Of a stretch of DNA of 16,885 nucleotides, positions 8,412 through 15,269 are shown in pieces; the first letter of the stretch is position 1; each line of letters opens with the position of its first letter. Source of the DNA: Chrysochromulina tobinii (taxonomy: Eukaryota > Haptophyta > Prymnesiales > Chrysochromulinaceae); the NCBI GenBank assembly GCA_001275005.1, contig JWZX01002255.1:1-16885 (forward strand), in the 5' to 3' direction. A program made the translations under genes and the position numbers. The notes under the pieces are model-generated. The model did no database searches. It was not told where the DNA came from and was given only the letters and a program-made list of their open reading frames with translations.

Positions 8412-9362
8412 TCAGGATGAGCTCAGAACGCACGCCCCCGGCGGCGTGGGCGCTTGCACATTGGTACCGTCCGTGAGGGGCGCCGGACCCTGGAGCGGAG
8501 GCGGCTCGGTGGGCATCCTCGCAGCGGTGGGCGTGGAGGCGACGGGCGAGAACATCGAGGACGAGAACGGCAGCGGCGGCGGTGGCACTGGTGGGCACAC
8601 GAGCGGAGCGCACTTGTCCTGCGGCACCATGTGCACCTCGCACTGGCACAGTGGGCAGCTCTTGTTGATCATGAGCCATTGGTCGAGGCACGCAGTGTGC
8701 TCGGCGTGGCCGCAGCGCAGCACGCGGAGCATATCCTCCGGCTCAAACTCCATGCGGCAGATGGAACACTGAGCACACAGAACCGACGGTCAGGATGGCG
8801 TCAGCACGGCGGCGCGCGGTGCACAGCGCGCGTGCACGCTGGGCAGCGGCGTTCGCCGATTGGCGCTCACCTGCTCGCCAAGGACGATGTTGCTGCCAGG
8901 CCTGCGCGCCTCCTCGACGGTGAGCGTGCGCAGCGCACTGATGTCGTCCTGCGAGGCGCCGCGGCTCACCATGCCGACCGTGTCCTGCAGACGCATCAGC
9001 TGCTCGTACGTGTACTCGCTGGGCGAGCCAGGCTCGCCGTCTGTGACTCCGAGAGCGTTGCGCAGCGCGCTCTCATCGTCCTCCTGCTGCAGTCGGATGG
9101 CGAGCGCGATGGACTCCTCGTCATCAGCCTGCCCCTCCAGCCGCTCAGCCGCCGCCTGCTGCTCCTGAATCCTCAGGCGCTCCTCCTCCTGCAGCCGCAT
9201 TGCCAGCTCGATGCTCTGGCGCGTCTCGTCGTCCATCTCAGCGAGCTCGGCCTCGCTGAAGCCGAGTGCCGGCTCCCGGTACGCAGCGAACTCCTCATCC
9301 TCGAGCTGCTGTGCCAGGCGCAGCGACTCGGCGTCCGGGTCCACGTCCGTCGACTGGCTCAT
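8412..9362 (-). CDS. RING-H2 E3 ubiquitin ligase, BIG BROTHER-like, with three MIU-like repeats
   Basis: Exon 1 (9362-8871) and exon 2 (8768-8412) flank a 102-bp phase-0 intron (GTGAGC...CTCAG) and encode 282 aa. The splice joins LGEQ to CSICRMEF and so completes the RING. Zinc ligands follow the RING-H2 pattern: C165, C168, C183, H185, H188, C191, C204 and C207, with the E2-contact residues I167 and W195. Just upstream, YTYEQLMRLQDTVGMVSRGAS (117-137) resembles the conserved segment before the RING in plant BIG BROTHER-type ligases. Residues 12-24, 49-61 and 83-95 are three copies of [E/Q]S[L/I]xLAxxL[Q/E]xE[E/D], similar to ubiquitin-binding MIU/UIM helices, with acidic coiled-coil sequence between. 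The C-terminal 75 residues are Pro-rich. The expected role is ubiquitin transfer from an E2 to an unknown substrate. It is head-to-head with the flavoenzyme gene; the start at 9362 gives a compact acidic N-terminus. Confidence 0.9.
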
Positions 9363-9584
9363 GGACGGGAAGAGCTCGGGCGTCGGCCGTCCGGACTGAT
9401 TCAAGTCAATTCGCCGCGGATCGGAAGGAAGAGAAGGAAAAGAAGCGAGTGATTCGTTTGAACTGTGTGTGCTGTCGCATGTGTGCGTAGTGTTTGTGAA
9501 CTTTGCAAGGTGTGTGCACATTTCGAGGCAAAAAATGGCGGCCTCTTTCCTCGCTGCGTTTTGAAAAACCCTTTCAAGGCAAAA
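9363..9584. promoter_or_regulatory. Probable bidirectional promoter (RING E3 / alditol oxidase-like)
   Basis: The divergent ATGs are 222 bp apart. The plus-strand side contains a duplicated start region with a 9-codon upstream ORF at 9535-9564. No TATA box is obvious. Promoter activity is inferred from geometry. Confidence 0.55.
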
Positions 9585-9608
9585 ATGGCGGCCTCTATCC
9601 TCGCTGCC
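9526..9608 (+). repeat. Duplicated start-codon region creating an upstream ORF
   Basis: AGGCAAAAAATGGCGGCCTC (from 9526) recurs as AGGCAAAAATGGCGGCCTC (from 9577) with one A fewer. The match continues about ten more bases with one mismatch. The first copy starts the frame MAASFLAAF and stops at TGA 9562-9564. The second copy is the presumed start of the flavoenzyme (MAASILAAA). Confidence 0.85.
9535..9564 (+). CDS. Nine-codon upstream ORF (MAASFLAAF)
   Basis: This short frame lies 20 nt before the main ATG at 9585 and has the same start context (AAAATGGCGG). If the leader begins upstream of 9535, scanning ribosomes would meet it first and it could lower or regulate translation of the flavoenzyme. 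The peptide itself may have no role. Alternatively, transcription starts between the two copies. Confidence 0.35.
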   Translation: MAASFLAAF

Positions 9609-10940
9609 GCCTCCACTCGCACCGCCGACGCATGTGGATCGAATGCCTTGCTTTTCAACTGGAGCGCGTGCGTTGCCTTCGCGTGCTGCGAGCTGGCGAC
9701 GCCAAAGACGCTCGACGAGGCCGCGGCGATCATCAAGCGCGCGAGACACCGCCTCCGCGTGGTCGGCACCGCGCACTCATTTTCGCGCGTGGCCGACACG
9801 GACGGCGTGCTGCTGAGTCTTCGCGGCATGCCCAATGCCGTGCACGTGCTACGCGATGAGCGCACGGGTACCGCGACGGCGCGCTGCTCTGCCAACATAA
9901 CATACGCCGAGCTGTGCTCCCAGCTGCACGCGGAGGGCGTCGCGCTGCCCTCGATGGCGTCGCTGCCGCACATCTCGGTCATGGGCGCCGTGGCGACGGC
10001 GACGCATGGCTCGGGCGACGGCAACGGCTGCCTCAGCACGCACGTGCTCGAGGCGCACTACCTCGACGGCGACGGGCAGCGTCGATCGTGCGGCCGCAGC
10101 CACGACGAGTTTCAGCTGCTGCTCTTAGGTTGCTTGGGCGTGGTGGTGGAGCTGACGCTCGAGGTGGAGCCGCGGCCGTACGAGGTGCGCCAGGACATCT
10201 ACCTCGGCCTGCCATGGGAGGTCGTCGACGCGCGCTTCGACGAGCTTATGGGAAGTGCGTACAGCGTAAGCCTGTTCAGCCGGTGGGACGAGGTGGGCGG
10301 CGTCGAGCAGCTCTGGCGCAAGCAGCGTGTGCCGGCGGGCGGCGAACTCGAGCCGGCACCCCAGAGCCTCTTTGGCGCGCGCCTCGCCGATGGGCCCACG
10401 CATCCGCTCTCCGGCGTCGACGCAAGCTGCTGCACGTCACAGGGGGCTCCGGCCGGGCCCTGGCACGAGAGGCTACCTCACTTTCGAGCGGAGCGCGACT
10501 CCTCGGCCCAGGGCGATGAGCTCCAGTCGGAGTACTTTGTGGCGCGGGCGCACGCGGTGGCGGCACTCCGGGCGTTGCGCGCGCTCGAGGTTCAATCTCG
10601 AGGGCAGCTCGGTCGGCTGCTTCTCGTCTCCGAGGTCCGCTCCGTTGCCGCCGACACTTTGTGGATGAGCCCATTCGGCGCGAGCGCCTCCGTCGGCCTG
10701 CACTTCACGTGGCGGCATGACGTCGCCGGCGTGACCGCGTTTCTGCCCGTGCTCGAGGCGGCGCTCGCGCCCCTGGACGCGCGCCCTCACTGGGGCAAGC
10801 TCTTCACGATGGCGCCGGCGCGTGTGCGGGCTCTCTACCCAGCGCTCCCCCGCTACCGTGAGCTCGCAATGCGAGTCGACCCGAGGGGCAAGTTCCGAGG
10901 GCACGGCACGTTTGTAGACGAGGTGGTGTTTGCTCCGTGA
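9585..10940 (+). CDS. Alditol oxidase-like FAD-linked oxidase (VAO/ALO family)
   Basis: A single exon encodes 451 aa. The sequence follows bacterial alditol oxidase (AldO, 418 aa), which oxidises the terminal carbon of xylitol, sorbitol and related alditols, making an aldose and H2O2. The FAD domain has VVGTAHSFS, where H64 matches the covalent flavin histidine (AldO H46), then ASLPHISVMGAVATATHGSG. The substrate domain includes AYSVSLFSRW, PGPWHERLPHFRAE-like and LQSEYFV segments. Active-site residues match AldO: S126 (S106), E350 (E320), R352 (R322), H373 (H343), T375 (T345) and K405 (K375). The N-terminus is about 17 residues longer than AldO, and an insertion lies near 245-275. The ATG at 9585 was chosen because similarity begins soon after it (FNWSA); the frame is open back to 9465. 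Activity on a related sugar acid lactone is the main alternative. Absence of introns and closeness to a bacterial enzyme suggest, but do not prove, horizontal transfer. Confidence 0.9.
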   Translation: MAASILAAASTRTADACGSNALLFNWSACVAFACCELATPKTLDEAAAIIKRARHRLRVVGTAHSFSRVADTDGVLLSLRGMPNAVHVLRDERTGTATARCSANITYAELCSQLHAEGVALPSMASLPHISVMGAVATATHGSGDGNGCLSTHVLEAHYLDGDGQRRSCGRSHDEFQLLLLGCLGVVVELTLEVEPRPYEVRQDIYLGLPWEVVDARFDELMGSAYSVSLFSRWDEVGGVEQLWRKQRVPAGGELEPAPQSLFGARLADGPTHPLSGVDASCCTSQGAPAGPWHERLPHFRAERDSSAQGDELQSEYFVARAHAVAALRALRALEVQSRGQLGRLLLVSEVRSVAADTLWMSPFGASASVGLHFTWRHDVAGVTAFLPVLEAALAPLDARPHWGKLFTMAPARVRALYPALPRYRELAMRVDPRGKFRGHGTFVDEVVFAP

Positions 10941-11253
10941 GCACCATTTCGTGAGCTGCCTTTTCCGGGCGCCGCTTACTATTGTACTTAACTGTGTGTA
11001 CTACCCATTTGCGTGTACTTCGTCGCGTGGTGTGCGGTCTTGAACATTGTACCGGTATCGACCCGGGGATAGAGAGTGCGCCGTTCGGTGCGCGTTCGCG
11101 GAAGAAACATAAACGCGAACACCGGATCCACGTGCTGGTAGTGTGCTGGTTCATTATTATTTCTCCATCTGAGCTGACTGACCTTTTTGGCGGCGAGTTT
11201 CGGTGCTCGCGACGTCGCCGCGACGCATACAACACACCAGCTAGCAGCAGTCC
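10941..11253. other. Intergenic region upstream of MRT4
   Basis: It holds the 3' UTR of the flavoenzyme gene and the promoter of MRT4. It is more AT-rich than its surroundings around 10975-11175, with several GTAC-containing words. No gene or RNA is supported. Confidence 0.5.
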
Positions 11254-11928
11254 ATGCCAAAGTCGAAGCGCGCGCAGAAGATCTCACTCACGAGAACCAA
11301 AGGGAAGGGGCACGCGCGCAAGGAGACGCTGCTCGAGGAGGTGCGCGTCTGCTGCGACACCTTCAACGCGTGCTACGCCTTTGACGCCGCGAACATGCGC
11401 AACACAGCGCTCAAGGAGGTACGCGTGCAGCTGCGCGGCTCACGGCTCTTCTTCGGGCGCACGAAGCTGCTCACGGCGGCGCTCGGCCGCACCCCAGAAT
11501 CGGAGTTCAAGGACGGCCTTTCGGAGGTCGCCGCCTCGCTCGCGGGCGGCGAGGCTGGCCTGATCTTTACGAACGAGCCGCACGAGACGGTGGAACGTGT
11601 GCTCAAGGAGACACAGACAAATGAATTTGCGCGCGCGGGCCGCGACGCGACCGATGACGTTGAGCTCGAGGCCGGTCCGATAACCCAGTTTCCACACAAC
11701 ATGGAGCCTTACCTGCGCAAGCTCGGGCTGCCGACCAAGCTCGACCAGGGCACAGTCATCATGCTCGCGCCGTACACCGTGTGCCGCGCGGGCGAGCCGC
11801 TCAACTCCGACCAGGCGAAGCTGCTGCAGCTTCTAGGGATCAAGATGGCCCTCTTCAAACTCCGGCTGCGCTGCCGCTGGTCGAAGGACGGCGAGTTCCA
11901 GACGTTCGCGAACGAGGACGAGGAATGA
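11254..11928 (+). CDS. MRTO4: Ribosome assembly factor MRT4 (mRNA turnover protein 4)
   Basis: An intronless gene encodes 224 aa. MRT4 is a nucleolar paralogue of the ribosomal stalk protein P0 (uL10). It occupies the P0 site on pre-60S particles and is exchanged for P0 late in maturation. The sequence starts MPKSKRAQKISLTRTKGKG, the family's N-terminal signature. Further matches are ANMRNTALKEVR, SRLFFGRTKLLTAALGR, EAGLIFTNEPHE, FARAGRDA, ITQFPHNMEPYLRKLGLPTKLDQG and EPLNSDQAKLLQLLGIKMALFKL. The length is close to other eukaryotic MRT4 proteins, and as expected it lacks the C-terminal acidic stalk tail of P0, ending NEDEE. The ATG at 11254 gives the canonical start, so it is secure. Archaeal L10 and P0 itself are ruled out by the N-terminus. 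Confidence 0.95.
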   Translation: MPKSKRAQKISLTRTKGKGHARKETLLEEVRVCCDTFNACYAFDAANMRNTALKEVRVQLRGSRLFFGRTKLLTAALGRTPESEFKDGLSEVAASLAGGEAGLIFTNEPHETVERVLKETQTNEFARAGRDATDDVELEAGPITQFPHNMEPYLRKLGLPTKLDQGTVIMLAPYTVCRAGEPLNSDQAKLLQLLGIKMALFKLRLRCRWSKDGEFQTFANEDEE

Positions 11929-12043
11929 CCCGCGCCAGCCGCCCGCGTCGAGGACGCTGTGTAGACTGTAGGCATGTTTTTAGTGCGAAATACATGATGT
12001 TTTGATATTCACATACACATGCACACTGTACACACGCGCGCGC

Positions 12044-12108
12044 CCGCGGCCTCTCTCCGGGGGAGAGATCGCGCTTCGAGATCCCCGCGCGCGCGGCGCG
12101 GGCCGCGG
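12044..12108. other. Nested GC-rich inverted repeats downstream of MRT4
   Basis: An outer pair, CCGCGGCC (12044-12051) and GGCCGCGG (12101-12108), encloses an inner perfect hairpin of TCTCTCC (12052-12058) and GGAGAGA (12062-12068) with a GGG loop, plus a CG-alternating run. It lies 115 bp after the MRT4 stop, so it may fold in the 3' UTR or act in DNA. Confidence 0.6.
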
Positions 12109-12729
12109 CGCATTTCGCATTTGCGCGGCGACGGAACGAATAACCCGCATTTTCTTGCACCTACGAATTACACGGGGAGCGCGAGGGCGAGCCGGGGTCG
12201 GGTCGGTAGTTTTAAGATACTTTTATCGCTGTATTCAGACGAGAGTACGGACGCGAAAATCCTCTCCCTCCCGCCGCCGGTTCCAGTCTTATTCCAGTCG
12301 CTGGGGTATCGGCGAAACGACGACGTCGGCCCACCGGCCGGAGCGCGGGCGTTGGGAGGTCGGTAAGCGGTATACGCGGCACTGTACACGCACCCGACCA
12401 GCGACCTGCGTGCTCGCCTGTGAAGCTGTGATCCGATCCCGTCTCTCACATCTCCCTCTCTGCCAATTGTTAAGCCAATTGCTCTCTGCGACATCTGGAT
12501 TGGGGATTCAAAGTATCTTGCGTCGCATCGGTTACGGTTATCGGTAACGCTGCGGGTCTCGCTTACCAAGCCGTTAAGCTTAAGGCTTAAGCGTCTTCTC
12601 GGGAGCCTCCGCGTCCATGCTTGCGCGTCTGAGGGCGGGTTTAGTAATACCACAACATTAACACAACATTGGAGTACCGATGCTTATATACATTCCATTG
12701 GCATTGGTACGGTACCACCTACGGCAATG

Positions 12730-12841
12730 ACCGTCTCAGAGATGGCATACGTCTTACAATTTCATCAAAGTCAGGTGATATGAAATGGCACGTACCGTCT
12801 CAGAGATGGCATACGACTGCATCAATGTCAGAGAATATGAA
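12730..12841. repeat. Imperfect tandem duplication (about 64-bp period)
   Basis: A 22-bp block starting ACCGTCTCAGAGATGG is identical at 12730-12751 and 12794-12815. A second 22-bp block (CATCAAAGTCAGG... at 12763-12784) recurs at 12820-12841 with 18 of 22 matches. The spacer between blocks is 7 bp shorter in the second copy. No coding function is evident. Confidence 0.85.
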
Positions 12842-12915
12842 GGGTACTGCCAGAGCATGCAATACAAGACGTCGCCGCACGCTTGACGGGCTCATTTCGT
12901 CTATCGCGTTTCTCA

Positions 12916-13422
12916 TCAGCTGCTAGTCTTTGAGACAGCGGAATCGACGACGGTGTGCTTCGGCAGCACAGATATCAGAGTGTGCAGATCTGGGACGAAG
13001 AGATTGCGTCGCATACAAAGCTGATCGCCATGGTGCTTGGTGTGCGGAACGCATCTGTAGCCCATTTTCTCGTACAATTTACGAGCGGCGGTATTCTTCT
13101 TCTTCACCATCAGGAGGAGCTCTGGCAAGCCCCAAAGGCGCACTCTGTTCTCAGCCTCCTGCAGAAGACGCTGCGCCACGCCCTGTCGGCGGTAATTGTG
13201 ATGGACGAAGAGGCTGCCCGACAGTATGGCTCGTTGCCGGACGTCATCCCCGCCGATGAGGCCATCAAATCCAATGGGCAGGACCTCAACCCCACACTCT
13301 CCCACATAACTGCACCCCTCAGCCATGCACACATCGGCGTTCAGCATCACACTGCGTGATCCGCCACCCGGCGGACCTCCTCTTTGCCACTCCGTCTCGC
13401 GGATGCGCAAGCCACCTTTCAT
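12916..13422 (-). CDS. GNAT-family N-acetyltransferase (N-terminus uncertain)
   Basis: Read without splicing, the ATG at 13422 gives 168 aa. The GNAT core is clear: SLFVHHNYRRQGVAQRLL is beta4 plus the acetyl-CoA pyrophosphate loop (R/Q-x-x-G-x-A form, RRQGVA), and the next helix and strand are EAENRVRLWGLPELLLMV. KKKNTAARKLYEKMGYR is the conserved C-terminal motif with Asn and Tyr. An earlier strand is CSYVGECGVEVLPI. The product should transfer an acetyl group from acetyl-CoA to an amine; the substrate is unknown. The usual first strand and two helices are missing from this start. An alternative splices out 13415-13352 (64 bp, GTGGCT...CGCAG, phase 2), joining AG to TGTG and keeping the frame. 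That permits a start at 13474 or an open frame reaching back to about 13610. The segment 12916-13351 is common to both models and secure. Confidence 0.75.
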   Translation of the reverse strand: MKGGLRIRETEWQRGGPPGGGSRSVMLNADVCMAEGCSYVGECGVEVLPIGFDGLIGGDDVRQRAILSGSLFVHHNYRRQGVAQRLLQEAENRVRLWGLPELLLMVKKKNTAARKLYEKMGYRCVPHTKHHGDQLCMRRNLFVPDLHTLISVLPKHTVVDSAVSKTSS

Positions 13423-13862
13423 TGGGGTCACGCATTGAGCTCAAAGCCAGGAAGCCGACGTAAAAGGACGGCATCTTCAAGAGCACCCCACTGCCGGGCT
13501 TCGCCCAAAGCCGAAAGCGCCGACCAGGCCACAACCTCCCTTTGGAAAACTCGAAGCCGATCGCGAGATTGACGAACCTGGATTCGGTGATGTTGACCCT
13601 GACGAAACATTAACCTCCTCAGCTGCAACCGCGCCTCTAGAGCGGCAGCACGCCTCGAAGAGGCGCGGTTCGTTTCAAGCTTTCAACTTGTCGGCAAGCA
13701 CTGCAAAGCCGCACAGGGCAAAAAGGTGATGACCCCTTCCTTGGACGACGGAGGTGATGTTTGTGATGACGTTGCGTGTTGTTCCTCATCTCATGCTTGT
13801 TGCTTCAAAATGTGCACGACCCGCCGAGTATTCACAGACTATTCACACTGTGCGTGGCGCGA
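13423..13862. promoter_or_regulatory. Divergent intergenic region (GNAT / ADAT3)
   Basis: This gap separates two divergent genes and must hold the ADAT3 promoter and the GNAT promoter or its missing 5' exon. An 11-bp inverted repeat lies at 13627-13670. Minus-strand frames across 13416-13610 are open and may be coding in the spliced GNAT model. Promoter assignment is by geometry only. Confidence 0.4.
13627..13670. other. Inverted repeat with two competing hairpins
   Basis: AACCGCGCCTC (13627-13637) is the exact reverse complement of GAGGCGCGGTT (13660-13670). The inner CGCCTC (13651-13656) also pairs perfectly with GAGGCG (13660-13665) around a GAA loop. The right arm can therefore form either a long-range 11-bp stem or a local 6-bp hairpin. 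Confidence 0.7.
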
Positions 13863-14996
13863 ATGGCTGCCAAGCTCAACAGCCTCTCAGCGGACCCGGC
13901 CGACGGCACCTTCGTGCCTCCGTTGGAAGCGACGCGAGAGCTCGAGTTGGTGCCGGCGCTCATCGCATGGGTCGCACCGCAGATAATCAGCGCTCTAGTC
14001 AAGGCGCTCGACGAGCAGCGCCAGCCCGAGCTGAGCCACCTCCGCCGGGTGCACCGCAGCCTCGCCTCGCCACTGCCTCCCGAGGGCGCCGCCGGCCGCT
14101 TGGCGATCCTCTTGTGTCTGGGCGAGCCTGCTGCCTTCGATCAGCTGCCTGCCATTGCACGTCAGCAGCTCGCCGATTGTGGAGCGCAACCGCTGGCTGT
14201 CCAGGTGCCACGGCACGCACCGCAAGTGCGTTGGCAATTCGAGGCGTGGACGCGCGTTTGGCCGCTGCATTTCCACGAAGGCGCGGCTGCGCACAGCCTG
14301 GGCGTTTGGATCGATAAGCCGCCCGACGCCCACGAGCTCGAGGGCATGCGCGAGCACATGCGCCGCGCGATCCAACTGGCCAAGTGCGCAGCGGCGGCAG
14401 GCGGAAGAGGCGTTGCTGCGGTGTTTGTGCGCTCGGGGCGTGTGGTCGCCGAGTGCGTAGACACGACACTGGCCCCGCCCCCGCTCCTAGAGATCGCCGC
14501 CAAAACTCTTTCGCACGGCGTGGCGGTGGCGGCAGCGTCGGTGGACTCGATCCCGTGTAGTTCAACGCCACCGGGCGTGTCCGTTCACAGCATCGAGTCC
14601 GTTCACCCGCTCGGCCATGCAGTGCTGCGCTGCATCGAGGTGGTCGCGCGCATCGAGCGTCGGCATAAGGAGTCAAAGCGCTCTCAGCAGCTGCACGAGC
14701 CCGATCCGGCCGCCGCCGCCACTGCCGCCGCTGCCAAGATCGATCACTTGTGCAATGAGTGTGACGTGTACGTGACGGCAGAACCATGTGCAATGTGCGC
14801 CATGGCGATGGTGCACTCGCGCGTGCGGCGCGTCGTGTACGCGCTGCCGGTCGCTGGCGGTGGTGCCCTCGGCTCGCTTTACCGGCTGCACGCTTACCGA
14901 TCCCTCAATCACCATTTCCAAGTAGTGCGCGGGATGCTCCAGCACGAAGCCGAGGCGGCGGGGCTGGGTGGCGTTACCGCAGAAGTTGGAGGCTAA
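13863..14996 (+). CDS. ADAT3: tRNA adenosine-34 deaminase subunit ADAT3 / Tad3
   Basis: A single exon encodes 377 aa. ADAT3 pairs with ADAT2 to convert adenosine to inosine at wobble position 34 of tRNAs. The C-terminal cytidine-deaminase fold has the first zinc motif at 249-254 (HPLGHAV), with H252 as ligand and V254 where an active deaminase has the catalytic Glu. This is the known pseudo-catalytic state of ADAT3. The second motif is EPCAMCAMAMVHSRVRRVVY with C309 and C312. It is followed by GALGSLYRLHAYRSLNHHFQVVRGML, matching the ADAT3 C-terminus. The N-terminal 220 residues fit the divergent tRNA-binding domain (VPLEATRELELV-like, then a cluster around LPAIARQQLADC). An Ala-rich insertion (AAAATAAAAK) lies between the two zinc motifs. 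The first ATG in frame is 13863; the frame is open upstream to 13776 without an ATG. The ADAT2 partner is not in this window. Confidence 0.92.
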   Translation: MAAKLNSLSADPADGTFVPPLEATRELELVPALIAWVAPQIISALVKALDEQRQPELSHLRRVHRSLASPLPPEGAAGRLAILLCLGEPAAFDQLPAIARQQLADCGAQPLAVQVPRHAPQVRWQFEAWTRVWPLHFHEGAAAHSLGVWIDKPPDAHELEGMREHMRRAIQLAKCAAAAGGRGVAAVFVRSGRVVAECVDTTLAPPPLLEIAAKTLSHGVAVAAASVDSIPCSSTPPGVSVHSIESVHPLGHAVLRCIEVVARIERRHKESKRSQQLHEPDPAAAATAAAAKIDHLCNECDVYVTAEPCAMCAMAMVHSRVRRVVYALPVAGGGALGSLYRLHAYRSLNHHFQVVRGMLQHEAEAAGLGGVTAEVGG

Positions 14997-15269
14997 CACG
15001 CGGTGTCACGCCAAGTTGCCCACTGACCAAGAGTTGCTGTACCATGGATGTGGGTCCACCGTACGCGTATCCATTGAGGAGGCGGGGCTCGCTGTCGCTC
15101 GCGCGGCGGCCGGGCGCGCATATCGGTTATCGCGTCGGGGATGATATCGCACAAGATCACACGACACGTTACGCGAACGACCGTACCCCGGAATTCTGAC
15201 ACACGTGTGCGACATCACAACATTGACTAAGTGCCTAAATGATATCTTGGCTTTTGTATTCGCCTGGCC
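14997..15269. other. Intergenic region between converging ADAT3 and MFS genes
   Basis: This 3'-3' gap contains a possible 52-codon frame from an ATG at 15043 in a good start context (ACCATGG) to 15199. It has no recognisable motif and is not called as a gene. No repeats of note. Confidence 0.45.

Larger units (their letters stand above)
11929..12915. other. Long intergenic region with hairpins and repeats
   Basis: About 1 kb without a supported gene. It holds a nested GC-rich hairpin at 12044-12108, short direct repeats (CCAATTG near 12464-12480; CACAACATT at 12651 and 12662) and an imperfect tandem duplication at 12730-12841. A TTAAGCTTAAGGCTTAAG stretch near 12575 is partly palindromic. 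The right half is less GC-rich than the genes. Open frames here are short, with no motif. It could be a decayed mobile element or simply promoter and 3'-UTR sequence. Confidence 0.5.

Noticed and set aside
8454-9452. Plus-strand frame of 332 codons, Leu/Ala/His-rich
   Set aside because: It is antisense to the RING gene, including its intron, and has composition typical of a shadow frame.
12669-12926. Plus-strand frame of 85 codons containing the tandem duplication
   Set aside because: It lacks an ATG at its start, and the two repeat copies are read in different frames, so the repeat is not a protein repeat.
13999-14793. Minus-strand frame of 264 codons opposite ADAT3
   Set aside because: Arg/Ala/Pro-rich shadow of a well-supported gene.
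15043-15199. Short plus-strand ORF with good start context between ADAT3 and the MFS gene
   Set aside because: Only about 52 codons, no motif, and it sits in the overlapping 3'-UTR zone of two genes. Not strong enough to call.
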